The translations under genes were made by a program, and so were the position numbers. This document shows positions 12,082 through 20,483 of a DNA stretch of 64,000 nt, one piece after another. The stretch spans positions 1 through 64,000 of the forward strand of contig NZ_CP180316.1 in NCBI RefSeq assembly GCF_051131705.1, written 5' to 3'. Below the pieces are notes generated by a model that did not search any database, was not told the origin of the DNA, and worked only from the letters and a program-made list of their open reading frames with translations. How positions within the stretch are numbered: position 1 is the stretch's first letter; each line of letters begins with the position of its first letter. The stretch is from Arthrobacter_M sp030063245 (GTDB lineage: Bacteria > Actinomycetota > Actinomycetes > Actinomycetales > Micrococcaceae).

Positions 12082-12975
12082 ATGGTTGGAACAGTGAACT
12101 ATTTATTGGCCGCATTGGGTATCATCGGCGTTTCTGCGTCTGGTCCCATTATGGCGGCAACGGCGGCGCCTGCTCTTGCCATAGCGTTTTGGCGGAACTC
12201 GCTGGGGGCCGTCATTATGGGTGTCCCTGCAGGGATCCGCCAGCGCACGCGTTTCCGTCAGCTTGGCACGGCGGAATATCAATGGTCGGCCATTGCCGCC
12301 GTGGCGCTGGCACTGCACTTTGCCTGTTTCATTTCCGCCTTGAAACTGACCAGCGTTGCTGCCGCCGCCGCGTTGGTTTGTCTGCAGGCCGCCTGGATCG
12401 CCTTCTTTCAGCTGTTCGGCGGCATCCGGCCCGCTCGTGCTGTCCTCGGCGGCTTGGGAACGGCCCTGGCCGGGGTGCTGGTGATTTCCGGCTTTGACCT
12501 GACGGTGTCGCCAGAGGCGATTCTGGGGGACGGGCTGGCAGTGGCCGGTGGCGCCCTGGCAGCCTTGTACACTATGGCGGGCGGACAAGCGCGCCGCACC
12601 ATGTCGACAGGCGTTTACACCACCCTGTGCTACGGAGCCTGTGCCCTCCTGCTGGCCGTGATGTGCGCGGCCCTCGGACAGCCCCTTACGGGATTTGATG
12701 GGAGGGCGTGGCTCGGAATTTTAGCCGTAACCCTGGTGGCGCAGATCATGGGGCACAGCATTTTCAATCACCTGTTGGCGACGATCAGCCCCTTGGTGGT
12801 CTCGATGATTATCCTGTTGGAGATTCCCGGTGCAGCTGTGCTCGCGGCGGTTTTCTTGGGTGAGAAACTTCCCGGCGGGACCTATGTGGGTCTGGGACTG
12901 ATTCTGGCCGGCCAGGCGGTCGTGGTGCTGAGGCAAGGGCGGTCCGGGGTGAAAGCGCCACGTCCTCCGCAGTAA
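12082..12975 (+). CDS. EamA/DMT family transporter
   Basis: The 297-residue protein is almost wholly hydrophobic, with about ten membrane segments arranged as two EamA repeats, the pattern of drug/metabolite transporters of the RhaT/YdcZ type. The region MAATAAPALAIAFWRNSLGA matches the first EamA repeat. The second repeat covers about 150-285. Substrate cannot be told. ATG 12082 is used, with GTG 12094 possible. It runs towards the convergent glycosyltransferase gene, 18 bases away. Confidence 0.85.
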   Translation: MVGTVNYLLAALGIIGVSASGPIMAATAAPALAIAFWRNSLGAVIMGVPAGIRQRTRFRQLGTAEYQWSAIAAVALALHFACFISALKLTSVAAAAALVCLQAAWIAFFQLFGGIRPARAVLGGLGTALAGVLVISGFDLTVSPEAILGDGLAVAGGALAALYTMAGGQARRTMSTGVYTTLCYGACALLLAVMCAALGQPLTGFDGRAWLGILAVTLVAQIMGHSIFNHLLATISPLVVSMIILLEIPGAAVLAAVFLGEKLPGGTYVGLGLILAGQAVVVLRQGRSGVKAPRPPQ

Positions 12976-12993
12976 CCCAGCAGCCGCTCCGGA

Positions 12994-13878
12994 TCAGCGC
13001 GGCCGGCGCGCCATTTGATTGACACCGGCGGTATGCAAGGACCTGAGGACCTTGGCGGGAAAATAGACCGAGAAGAACACCACCATAGGAGCCTTGAGCG
13101 CAATCTTCCGCACGTTGTGGGCCCTGTAGGTACGCTCGAAGCGGTTAACGTAATAGCGGTAATCCTTAAGGGAATCCTCCAGCCGGCGCGCGGACATACC
13201 GCTGACCATGGTGGGCACGTACTGAACCCTGAGCAGATGGTCCGCCAAATGCAGCGAAACGTCGATGTCCTCGTGCATCTCATCGCGTTCATCCCGACAC
13301 GTCTCAGACCGGATTTCCTCCCACGCCGAACGGCGCAGAGCCATATTAGAGCCGAAGAGGAAATGGTACTGGTGCTTGGCCAGCCGCAGCATCAGCTGCC
13401 GCATTTTGTCGTCGGCTTTGAGACCGAAGCGGCGCAGCGGCATGTCGTAGTAGACCACCGGCCCTGTTACCGCGGAGACGGCGGGATCCAGGAAGGCATT
13501 CTGGACCTGTTCCACCCAATCCGGTTCCAGGACCGAATCGGCGTCGATGCGGCCCAGCACATCTCCGCTCGCCCGGTTGAGACCGAAATTGCGTGTTGGG
13601 ATCAACCCCTGCTCCGCACTTTGATGCACCAGGAGTATCGGGCTTTCGGGGTATTCGGTTTGCATTTGACGGACTATCCGGCAGGTTTGGTCCGTGGATC
13701 TATTGTCCACGACAATGATCTCGTCTGCAGGGACCGATTGGTAGACGGCCGCCGTGAGACACTGCCGGATAACGCTTTCCTCGTTGTATGCCGGGATCAC
13801 GATGGAAACGCTCGGCCGGGCCTCTGCCGCTGCAAAGGACCGTTCCGGGGAACCCTCATCGGCTGTTTCGTATGGCAT
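12994..13878 (-). CDS. Family 2 glycosyltransferase
   Basis: This 294-residue protein has a GT-A fold starting near residue 24 with VSIVIPAYNEESVIRQCL, the nucleotide-binding VVDNRSTDQT, and the metal motif DAD in GRIDADSVLEPDWVEQ. An acidic HEDIDVSLHL motif near 200 fits the catalytic base region. There is no strong membrane segment, so it probably acts at the inner face of the membrane on lipid-linked or envelope glycans. Donor and acceptor are unknown. No clear ribosome binding site precedes the ATG at 13878, so an internal start is possible. Confidence 0.85.
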   Translation of the reverse strand: MPYETADEGSPERSFAAAEARPSVSIVIPAYNEESVIRQCLTAAVYQSVPADEIIVVDNRSTDQTCRIVRQMQTEYPESPILLVHQSAEQGLIPTRNFGLNRASGDVLGRIDADSVLEPDWVEQVQNAFLDPAVSAVTGPVVYYDMPLRRFGLKADDKMRQLMLRLAKHQYHFLFGSNMALRRSAWEEIRSETCRDERDEMHEDIDVSLHLADHLLRVQYVPTMVSGMSARRLEDSLKDYRYYVNRFERTYRAHNVRKIALKAPMVVFFSVYFPAKVLRSLHTAGVNQMARRPR

Positions 13879-13904
13879 TAGGCCAAATCTAGCACCCTGA
13901 ACAC

Positions 13905-13943
13905 GGCAGCGGAGGGACCCCCACCGGGAGTCCCTCCGCTGCC
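13905..13943 (-). terminator. Hairpin between glycosyltransferase and repeat protein genes
   Basis: A 14-bp perfect stem, GGCAGCGGAGGGAC with GTCCCTCCGCTGCC, encloses an 11-base loop. It lies 48 bases past the end of the repeat-protein gene and just upstream of the glycosyltransferase start. A T run is absent, so it may be a factor-assisted terminator or a stabilising hairpin. Confidence 0.6.
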
Positions 13944-13990
13944 TAACCCGGACGGCTCAGAGAAAAGAACCGGCCCGTACAGTAACTTGT

Positions 13991-15010
13991 CTACTGGTCT
14001 TTGGCTTTGTCCGCCGGATGATCAATATGCGCGGCGATGTTATTGACGGCGGTCTTGGCGTCCTTGGCTACGTGTTTGCTCGCGCCGGGTGCTTCATCTG
14101 CGGCATTGACCGCGGACTCGGCTGCGTCGTCGGCCTTGCCGCCCACCGTGTCCTTAACGTCGTCGGCCTTGTCGCCCACCGTGTCTTTAACGTCGTCGGC
14201 CTTGTCGCCCACCGTGTCTTTAACGTCGTCGGCCTTGTCCTTGGTGGCAGTGGCCAGGTCGTTGGCCTTTTCCGCTGCGGCATCCTTGACGTCGCCTGCT
14301 TTGTCCTTGACTGCGTCGGTCAGGGAGGTCGACGGGGAAGGACTGACCGGAGCCGGGGTCTGCCAGGGATCTTCGACCGGTCGGGAAGCCCTCCAAGCGG
14401 CGGCACCGGCAGCCACCGCAGCGGCCACCACTCCGACGACGAGCCAGCCCTTATGGCCACTCTTGCCCTGTCGGGCCAGCTCCGCGGCGGTCTTCTTGCC
14501 GGCCTTCGCGGCGGCCTTCTGCGCTTTGGCGATAGTCTTCTTGTCGCCGGTGAGTTTTGCAACCACAACATTGACCTGTTCCGGTGTCTTGGCGTTTTCG
14601 AGTGCCTTGCCGAAGGCCTGCGCTGCGTCGCCCAATTTTCCGGACAGCAGCGGCAGGTAGTCACCGACTACCTTGTTCTTGGCCGTTGAAATGGCGGGTG
14701 CAGCCTTGTCCAGGGTTTCCTGGATGCGAGGCGTTGCCCCATCCACCGCGTCCGAAATTCGCGGGGCCAGCCTTTCCAGTCCCTCCTGAATCCTCGGAGT
14801 CACATTCGCCACGCCCTCGGCGGTGTAGTGTGCTGCCTTGCGGAGGGTGTCCTGCACCATGGGAGAGGCGCTTTCAAGCCCTTTCTCCAATTTCGGGACG
14901 GCCCAGTTCAAGGCCGCCTCCACATGAGGAGCTGCCCAGTCGCGCGCAGTTTCCACGCTGTTGGTCAGCGTGTCCTCCAGGTCGTGGGTAATGCGGTCTG
15001 CTTTCTTCAC
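13991..15010 (-). CDS. Ala/Lys/Asp-rich protein with 11-residue repeats
   Basis: This 339-residue protein is of unknown function. The first 120 residues contain amphipathic, proline-spaced segments such as APHVEAALNWAVPKLEKGLE. A single membrane segment, WLVVGVVAAAVAAGAAAWRA, lies near 195-214. After it comes a tail rich in K, D and A with the 11-residue unit KADDVKDTVGD repeated about three times plus variants, resembling LEA or apolipoprotein-like amphipathic helices. GTG 15010 is supported by GGGAGGT just upstream. A surface or stress-related helical role is a guess. Confidence 0.75.
   Translation of the reverse strand: MKKADRITHDLEDTLTNSVETARDWAAPHVEAALNWAVPKLEKGLESASPMVQDTLRKAAHYTAEGVANVTPRIQEGLERLAPRISDAVDGATPRIQETLDKAAPAISTAKNKVVGDYLPLLSGKLGDAAQAFGKALENAKTPEQVNVVVAKLTGDKKTIAKAQKAAAKAGKKTAAELARQGKSGHKGWLVVGVVAAAVAAGAAAWRASRPVEDPWQTPAPVSPSPSTSLTDAVKDKAGDVKDAAAEKANDLATATKDKADDVKDTVGDKADDVKDTVGDKADDVKDTVGGKADDAAESAVNAADEAPGASKHVAKDAKTAVNNIAAHIDHPADKAKDQ
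14125..14240. repeat. 33-bp tandem repeat encoding the 11-residue units
   Basis: Three full 33-base copies at 14125-14157, 14158-14190 and 14191-14223 are followed by a partial copy to about 14240. Copies two and three are identical and copy one differs at two positions. On the minus strand each encodes a KADDVKDTVGD-type unit. The near-identity points to recent expansion by slippage or unequal exchange. Confidence 0.9.
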
Positions 15011-15232
15011 AACTACCTCCCGGATTATTTGACAATTCCCTGTTTAGCCTACGTTGATTGGCTGCTCCCGGCTATTCCCTCAGCGTCGGTCGGTGGCGGC
15101 AGACGCCCAGATATTCCGTTGAATCGCTGTTTTAAGCGGAAATTCCGCTCCACGCCGGCGCACAGGTTCACTGAACGCTGAACTCCGGCAGCGGTACGGT
15201 GTCTTCACCGCCTAACGTGGCAGAATGGCGCC

Positions 15233-15763
15233 ATGACTGCTATCCCAACCGCAAAAGCAACCATTCATACCAATCACGGAGATATCCTGGTTAACCTCTT
15301 CGGCAACCACGCCCCGAAGACGGTCAAGAACTTCGTTGGTCTGGCAACCGGAGAGATTGCCTGGAAGCACCCGGCCACGGGTGAAGAGAGCAACGCACCA
15401 CTTTACAGTGGGACGATCTTCCACCGCATCATCAAAGACTTCATGATTCAGGCCGGCGACCCCCTGGGGCGTGGAACCGGCGGTCCCGGTTACCAGTTCG
15501 GCGATGAAATCCATCCGGAACTGAACTTCAACGAGCCCTACAAACTGGCCATGGCCAACGCCGGCCCCGGGACCAATGGCTCGCAGTTTTTCATCACCAC
15601 CATTCCCACTGGCTGGCTGCAGGGCAAGCACACCATTTTCGGCGAAGTTGTCGATGCTGACTCCAAGGCCGTCGTCGACGTTATCGAAGGCGTATCCACC
15701 GGCCCGGGCGACAAGCCGCGCGAGGACGTTGTGATTAACAGCATCACCGTCGAGCAGCTCTAA
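15233..15763 (+). CDS. ppiA: Peptidyl-prolyl cis-trans isomerase, cyclophilin type
   Basis: Cyclophilins speed proline isomerisation during folding. The 176-residue protein shows the full fold with FHRIIKDFMIQAGDP, which contains the catalytic Arg, then MANAGPGTNGSQFFITT, and WLQGKHTIFGEVV. No signal peptide is present, so it is cytoplasmic. In M. tuberculosis ppiA also lies between the gyrase genes and crgA, which supports the assignment. Confidence 0.95.
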   Translation: MTAIPTAKATIHTNHGDILVNLFGNHAPKTVKNFVGLATGEIAWKHPATGEESNAPLYSGTIFHRIIKDFMIQAGDPLGRGTGGPGYQFGDEIHPELNFNEPYKLAMANAGPGTNGSQFFITTIPTGWLQGKHTIFGEVVDADSKAVVDVIEGVSTGPGDKPREDVVINSITVEQL

Positions 15764-15773
15764 CACCCATACC

Positions 15774-16646
15774 GTGACGTACCCGATTCCGACGGCCGGC
15801 ACCCCAGCCGCGGTTCCTGTCTGCCCCCGCCACCCTGACCGCGTTTCCTACGTGCTTTGTCAGCGGTGCGGCCGGCCGGCATGCCCGGAATGCCAGCGCG
15901 GTGCCGCCGTCGGAATCCAGTGCGTTGACTGTGTGCAGGCAGCGGCCCGCGCGGCGCCGGTAAACCGCACCGCGTTCGGTGGGGAAGCGGTCCCCGGACG
16001 GCCGCTGGCCACCTACGTGATCATTGGCCTGTGCGCGCTGGTTTACCTCCTCGAATGGGTCCCCGGCCTGAATCTGGAGCAATCCGGCTGGTATGCACCC
16101 GTTTATACGGAAACGCAGCCGTGGCGCATGCTGACGTCAGCTTTTCTGCACTCGCAGGACTTCCTGCCGCACATTCTGTTCAATATGTATGCCCTCTGGA
16201 TAATGGGCCGCGCCCTCGAACCCGCTCTCGGACGGCTGCGATTCGTGGCCGTTTACCTTGTATCGGCATTCGCGGGCTCCGTCGGCGTACTGCTGCTGGC
16301 CCCGGCTGGCGGTCCCGTGGTGGGTGCATCCGGCGCCATTTTTGGACTCTTCGGGGCGCTGTTCGTGATTCAGCGTCGGCGCGGCGGAGACGTACGGCAG
16401 ATCGTCATCCTGATCGTCATCAACGCGGCCCTTGGTTTCATGGTGTCCGGCATTGCCTGGCAGGCCCATCTGGGTGGTCTGATCGCCGGTGGACTGGCCG
16501 CATTAATATTTGCACATGCACCGAAGGGGCCGCGCCAAGCCGTCATTCAGTTCGGTGGTATGGCGGTACTGGTTGTGCTGCTGATAGCGCTGACTATTGT
16601 CAGGACAGCGATGATCCACAATCTCGCCGTCCAGTACCAGCTTTAG
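15774..16646 (+). CDS. Rhomboid family intramembrane serine protease
   Basis: The 290-residue protein combines an N-terminal cysteine-rich B-box-like zinc domain (CPRHPDRVSYVLCQRCGRPA, then CPECQRG and CVDC within residues 18-55) with a six-helix rhomboid core. The catalytic Ser lies in GASGAIFGLFG (near 190) and the His in WQAHLGGLIAGG (near 240). It should cleave membrane-spanning substrates. The GTG start at 15774 follows ppiA after 10 bases, so the genes may share a transcript, although no strong ribosome site is visible. Confidence 0.92.
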   Translation: MTYPIPTAGTPAAVPVCPRHPDRVSYVLCQRCGRPACPECQRGAAVGIQCVDCVQAAARAAPVNRTAFGGEAVPGRPLATYVIIGLCALVYLLEWVPGLNLEQSGWYAPVYTETQPWRMLTSAFLHSQDFLPHILFNMYALWIMGRALEPALGRLRFVAVYLVSAFAGSVGVLLLAPAGGPVVGASGAIFGLFGALFVIQRRRGGDVRQIVILIVINAALGFMVSGIAWQAHLGGLIAGGLAALIFAHAPKGPRQAVIQFGGMAVLVVLLIALTIVRTAMIHNLAVQYQL

Positions 16647-16666
16647 GCCCATGGCTTCCGCCTACG

Positions 16667-16692
16667 CCGTCCGTTAGTGTCCCCCCGGACGG
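16667..16692. terminator. Short hairpin between convergent genes
   Basis: A 7-bp stem, CCGTCCG with CGGACGG, lies between the convergent rhomboid and flavin reductase genes. It has no clear T run and may be a weak bidirectional terminator. Confidence 0.35.
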
Positions 16693-16719
16693 AGCTCCAG
16701 GGCCGAAACGCTTGATCCG

Positions 16720-17271
16720 CTATCGAGCCAGCCGCCGGTAGGCAGAGCCGAAATGAATCAGCGGATCCATGGCGTTGATTCCCGAGGCGATGCTGCCCAT
16801 GGCCACTACCTCGCCCACGATAATGAGGTGGGTTGCCGCCGTGTGGACAGCAGTGCTTCGCACTTCGAAATACGTCAAGGAACCGTCGACGACGGCGGCG
16901 CCCGTCGCCGTTCCGCGGCGGTATGGTACCTGTGCCAGCAACCCCTCCAAGGGAGTTCCTGGGCTGGCGAGCCAGTTAGCCACGCCCTGATGCGTGCTGC
17001 CAAGCAGGCTCAACGCCCAGCTGCCCGATGTCCTGACAGCCTCTGCAATACGGGACTCAGCATAGAGGCACACCAGCATGGTCGGGGGATCATAGGAGAC
17101 CGAAAGGAACCCGCTCACCGTCGCGGCGTAATCGCGCCCACGCACCACGGTACTGACGACCGCGACCCCGGAAGCTGTGTCGGCGCTGAGTCCGCGGTAG
17201 AGCGCAATGTCCTCGTCCGACGGTTCCGGTGATGTCAGCAGGCGGCTCTGAAGCGGCTCCGGATTTTCCAT
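16720..17271 (-). CDS. Flavin reductase family protein
   Basis: Proteins of this split-barrel family bind FMN and often supply reduced flavin to a partner monooxygenase. The match covers ASGVAVVSTVVRGRDYAATVSGFLSVSYDPPTMLVCL, followed by the VRTSGSWALSLL region and a C-terminal LIIVGEVVAMG. Using ATG 17271 gives 183 residues, normal for the family; the open frame extends to 17322, but those codons overlap DnaA-box-like sites and are unlikely to be coding. No monooxygenase partner is adjacent. Confidence 0.85.
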   Translation of the reverse strand: MENPEPLQSRLLTSPEPSDEDIALYRGLSADTASGVAVVSTVVRGRDYAATVSGFLSVSYDPPTMLVCLYAESRIAEAVRTSGSWALSLLGSTHQGVANWLASPGTPLEGLLAQVPYRRGTATGAAVVDGSLTYFEVRSTAVHTAATHLIIVGEVVAMGSIASGINAMDPLIHFGSAYRRLAR

Positions 17272-17302
17272 CTCTCCATCGTGCCACGCCGGGACCAGCC
17301 GG

Positions 17303-17532
17303 TTATCCACAGGGCTATCCACAGCTGGGCGTAAGTTACACGTCTGTAGTTCGATTCCTCATCCGTGATGGGTTATCCACTTATCCACAGCGCTATCCAC
17401 ATTGGGTATAACTTACATAGCTGTCATTCACAGCTGTGCAGGTGGTGAGCCCCTGACAATGCGCAAATTCGACGTTTTTCCCGAGCAACTTGTCCACCCC
17501 TGTGGATAAGTATGTCAACACGCTGGGGATAA
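17303..17532. promoter_or_regulatory. Secondary cluster of DnaA-box-like sequences
   Basis: Exact TTATCCACA boxes lie at 17303-17311 and 17381-17389, and the exact reverse form TGTGGATAA at 17501-17509. One-mismatch sites are CTATCCACA at 17315-17323 and 17393-17401, TTATCCACT at 17373-17381 and TGGGGATAA at 17524-17532. TTGTCCACC at 17490-17498 is weaker. The inverted pair GTAAGTTA (17331) and TAACTTAC (17409) flanks the middle boxes. The whole interval from 17272 to 17804 has no convincing gene. It may titrate DnaA or regulate the flanking divergent genes; this is inference. Confidence 0.65.
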
Positions 17533-17601
17533 AGCTGGGTCTCCGCTATCGAATGTAGGAATCAGGATTTCGCGTGGTCGCGTCCCGTTCCGTCAGCGTG
17601 G

Positions 17602-17638
17602 AGGCTTGGAGGCTTGGAGGCTTGGAGGCTTGGAGGCG
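17602..17638. repeat. 8-bp tandem repeat AGGCTTGG
   Basis: AGGCTTGG is repeated four times in tandem from 17602 and followed by AGGCG. It lies in the non-coding gap between the DnaA-box cluster and the SRPBCC gene. It is a simple repeat that could vary in copy number. Confidence 0.85.
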
Positions 17639-17804
17639 CCCGAGGGACGCATGGCAGGTCTCTCGTCGTGGCACCTTCATCGTCGTCATGGTTTAGCTGG
17701 CCAACCCAGGAACATGACCCATCACCCGGGACGGGAGTATGGTAAGCGTACTGACGATTGAATGTACGATCGTCATCCCTGTCGTTCCGGTCGAAGGAGA
17801 CGTT

Positions 17805-18731
17805 GTGAGTACGAAGGTTGAGAAAAATATCATGGTGAACGTGCCGGTGAGCATTGCGTACAACCAGTGGACCCAGTTCGAGGACTTCCCCCACTTCATG
17901 GGTGGGGTGAAAAGCGTGACCCATCTCAGCGATGACCGTCTGGAATGGGTTGCTGAAATTGCCGGCGTGCGCCGGAAATGGGAGGCCAAAATTCTGGAGC
18001 AGGTGCCGGACCTTAAGATCGCCTGGGCAGCGACTGAGGGCGCCACCAACGCGGGTTCGGTGACGTTCGAGGACGTGGGAGGCGGGCAGACGCAGGTTCA
18101 TCTGTCCCTCGACTATGAGCCGGAGGGGTTGGTGGAGAAGATAGGTGACAAGCTGAACGTGGTGGAGAACCAGGCGGCAGGTGATCTGGACCGGTTCAAG
18201 ACATTTATCGAGGCGGAGGGGTACGCCTCCGGAGCCTGGCGGGGGACGATCAGCGAAGGCGCATCCGTCGGAACACCTGGTGTGAGGGACGCCGACCAAT
18301 CACGAGGGGACAGCGGCAAGGCCGGCGTATCCGGGAAGGTGGCGGCCGGTATCGGATTGGCTGCTGCAGCAGCGGCCGTGGGGGTCGCTGCAGCAGCGGC
18401 CGGCAAGGACTCGAAGGAAAAGACGGATACGGTCGCTCCTGAGGTTGTTGCCCCCGACCGGTCGGAGGACGCCTATGCGGCGACGCCGGGTCATGTCATC
18501 GCAGCCGATGACGCTGTTGCGGGCGGTGCGCGCCTGCCGATGCCTGCCGGCGAGGGATCCGATGCGCACCCCTTCGACCAGACCAATGGCCTCATCGATG
18601 TCGGCGGCGATTCGGATGGAACCGCAGAGAGTGACACCAAGAGCGTGGCAGACCGTGAAGACGACATTGACACTGGCAGTCGGGTTCTTCCGCCAAACCT
18701 GCCGGGCGGAAACGTCAGCGGGCAACACTAG
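17805..18731 (+). CDS. SRPBCC (polyketide cyclase-like) family protein
   Basis: The first 150 residues form a START-like SRPBCC fold: VEKNIMVNVPVSIAYNQWTQ, then FEDFPHFMGGVKSV, EWVAEIAGVRRKWEAKI and VTFEDVGGGQTQVHLSLDYE. Such domains bind hydrophobic ligands; no ligand can be named. The rest is low complexity with an Ala-rich hydrophobic stretch near 178-200 and an acidic tail, an unusual extension. GTG 17805 is preferred because GAAGGAGA at 17793-17800 precedes it. It is 308 residues long. Confidence 0.82.
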   Translation: MSTKVEKNIMVNVPVSIAYNQWTQFEDFPHFMGGVKSVTHLSDDRLEWVAEIAGVRRKWEAKILEQVPDLKIAWAATEGATNAGSVTFEDVGGGQTQVHLSLDYEPEGLVEKIGDKLNVVENQAAGDLDRFKTFIEAEGYASGAWRGTISEGASVGTPGVRDADQSRGDSGKAGVSGKVAAGIGLAAAAAAVGVAAAAAGKDSKEKTDTVAPEVVAPDRSEDAYAATPGHVIAADDAVAGGARLPMPAGEGSDAHPFDQTNGLIDVGGDSDGTAESDTKSVADREDDIDTGSRVLPPNLPGGNVSGQH

Positions 18732-18768
18732 GAAGCGGCGGCTGCGGATCATGGGGCGGCCATAGGCC

Positions 18769-18804
18769 GACGGAGCGGAGCCAAACGACGGCCTCCGCTC
18801 CGTC
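18769..18804 (+). terminator. Hairpin after SRPBCC gene
   Basis: A 12-bp perfect stem, GACGGAGCGGAG with CTCCGCTCCGTC, encloses a 12-base loop, 37 bases after the gene stop. No T run follows, so it is a candidate terminator only. Confidence 0.6.
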
Positions 18805-18960
18805 GTGTTCCAGGACAGTCGCTGTGAGGCTATAAGCGCCGACCTCAACCTCGGCGATGAACTGGAAGGGCGGCTCGGCCAGAGCCATGCTGTGCCTGTT
18901 GGAACTCGGTCGATATGATCAAGATTTACGCCCGGCTCGACGGATTAGAAGGAATCTAAA

Positions 18961-19257
18961 ATGGCGAATGAAGAAGTTCATGAGGAAGAGCCCGGTTCCA
19001 CTGTTCGTGGTTCTTCGGAGGCAAGGGGTAAAGAATCCTACAACCGTCGTGGTTCCCCTGAAAACTTGGCTCCGGGCGAAGTGACTAAGGATGCCAAAGG
19101 GCTCGGAGCGATTTTCGGGGACGCGGATCGTTCAGCAGTCGACGATCCGGTAAAACCCCCGAGCGAGGCTGAATCGGCTGCCATGACCGAAATGGACAAA
19201 AAATTCACCAGTCACGAATCAGAAAGCGGCGAGAAGTATCTTACCGAAGGTGATTGA
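18961..19257 (+). CDS. Small acidic hypothetical protein
   Basis: This 98-residue protein is hydrophilic and acidic, with no hydrophobic segment, and is likely disordered and cytoplasmic. AAGGAA lies a few bases before the ATG, supporting the start. Its composition, rich in E, S, G and D, is like that of stress-related small proteins in soil Actinobacteria, but no family was recognised. The next gene also encodes a low-complexity acidic protein. Confidence 0.65.
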   Translation: MANEEVHEEEPGSTVRGSSEARGKESYNRRGSPENLAPGEVTKDAKGLGAIFGDADRSAVDDPVKPPSEAESAAMTEMDKKFTSHESESGEKYLTEGD

Positions 19258-19676
19258 TTTTCCGCGGGGCGTCGAAACACTGCAAATGTGACAGCATCGG
19301 CTCTCGAGCGCTAGCCTCACGAATACCGAGGCTAGCCACCAGTCACAACGGCCGCGCTAAATGTCCGAAGGCGACTGCACCCGTTCAGAGGTCGCCAACG
19401 CGCTCACGGCGAGAATCGGCCTGGTCGGCTCCGGCTGCGAAGACCCACTCATCCACTGGCCCATCGGCGTGGGCATGGAACGAAATGACAACTACTGCGA
19501 GGATTACACCCAAATGGCGGCATCAACTCCAGGGCAAGGACATACTTCCCGGGCAGGCCAGGGCGCCACATCGCGGCTGCCCGCTTTGGCACCTGCCCTA
19601 TTCCGGCAGGCCGGCCGTCCGTAGACTGGGATTGCGTCAGAACAGAAGCAGTCCGCATCGTGGGAAAGGCAGATCG
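19258..19676. other. Intergenic region with a stem-loop
   Basis: This 419-base gap holds a perfect 9-bp stem, GCTAGCCTC at 19310-19318 with GAGGCTAGC at 19328-19336, which may terminate the upstream gene. Open frames present here have no recognisable protein character. The ribosome site GGAAAGG at 19662-19668 belongs to the next gene. Confidence 0.5.
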
Positions 19677-20075
19677 ATGACCAGGAACAGCGATTTTGAA
19701 GAAACTGCGGGGCCGCATGGCGGCGCCGACGAGCCTGACCCTAGCGTCGTACCTGACGACGGCGCCGTCGTGCCGAATGGGGGCGAGGACCGCGGCCGCT
19801 ATGTTAAGGGTTCCTACGGCAAAGCCGGCAGCGAGCCCGGGCACCGTGCCGGATCGGGCGAGGGTCATTACGTCGAGGGCGACTACGGGAAGGGCGGCGC
19901 AGAGGAACCTGGCGCGGAGGAGGAAACCGGTCGATTTGTGGAGGCTGATTACGGCGAGGCCGGTGCGGTGCCGCCACGCACCGGCGAATTCGAGGTTGGG
20001 CAGTACGCCGAGGGTGACTACGGGACCGGGGGAACCGTGGAGCCGCGGAATAGGTCTGCCAAGGACGGCCAGTAG
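19677..20075 (+). CDS. GDYG-repeat hypothetical protein
   Basis: This 132-residue acidic protein contains four spaced copies of a 12-residue motif of the form G-[RHQ]-[YF]-[VA]-x-[GA]-[SD]-YG-x-[AG]-G. They are GRYVKGSYGKAG, GHYVEGDYGKGG, GRFVEADYGEAG and GQYAEGDYGTGG, separated by linkers of 12 to 16 residues. It has no membrane segment. The ATG at 19677 has GGAAAGG nine bases upstream. The function is unknown; regular spaced aromatic motifs suggest a binding or structural repeat. Confidence 0.72.
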   Translation: MTRNSDFEETAGPHGGADEPDPSVVPDDGAVVPNGGEDRGRYVKGSYGKAGSEPGHRAGSGEGHYVEGDYGKGGAEEPGAEEETGRFVEADYGEAGAVPPRTGEFEVGQYAEGDYGTGGTVEPRNRSAKDGQ

Positions 20076-20228
20076 CGGCCCGGTCAGGAACGGCTAGTTC
20101 CGTCACCAAACGGTGACAGCTTCCCCAAAAGGACCCCCGCCGCCGTCGTCGTTCCCGTTACCTGTGGAAAGGCGCTCTCAGCCGGCCCCGGCCGGGACGG
20201 GCCTGCGTCGGTTCGGGTCGGCCCGGAG

Positions 20229-20483
20229 CTACGACCGCCAGCGGGTGGTCATCAAAAAACCGGCAATGGCGATTGCGAAGCCGATCAGGATGTTCCCATT
20301 GCCGATATTCGGCAGTGGGAATGCGCCGTTGCTGATGTAAAAGACAATGATCCAGAAAAGCCCGATCAGCATAAGTCCGAACATAACGGGCTTGAACCAG
20401 ACGGCGTTGGGCATGTTTGCCTTGGCTGCCGGCTGCTTCTGGGTGCCACGGCTTGGCTGGCGGCGCGATTTTGACTCGGGCAC
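20229..20483 (-). CDS. crgA: Cell division protein CrgA
   Basis: CrgA is a small membrane protein of the actinobacterial divisome that contacts FtsZ and penicillin-binding proteins. The 84-residue product has a basic, disordered N-terminus (ESKSRRQPSRGTQKQPAAK) and two membrane segments (VMFGLMLIGLFWIIVFYISN and ILIGFAIAIAGFLMTTRW). GTG 20483 is chosen because AAGGAG lies about six bases before it; the open frame upstream is not CrgA-like. It is divergent from pabA and lies beside the kinase cluster, as in mycobacteria and Streptomyces. Confidence 0.93.
   Translation of the reverse strand: MPESKSRRQPSRGTQKQPAAKANMPNAVWFKPVMFGLMLIGLFWIIVFYISNGAFPLPNIGNGNILIGFAIAIAGFLMTTRWRS

Noticed and set aside
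14018..14689. Plus-strand open frames over the 11-residue repeat gene
   Set aside because: Repetitive DNA leaves several frames open; the minus-strand frame has the ribosome site and a coherent protein.
19361..19624. Open frame in the intergenic region after the small acidic gene
   Set aside because: No ribosome site and no protein-like motif; it overlaps a stem-loop region.
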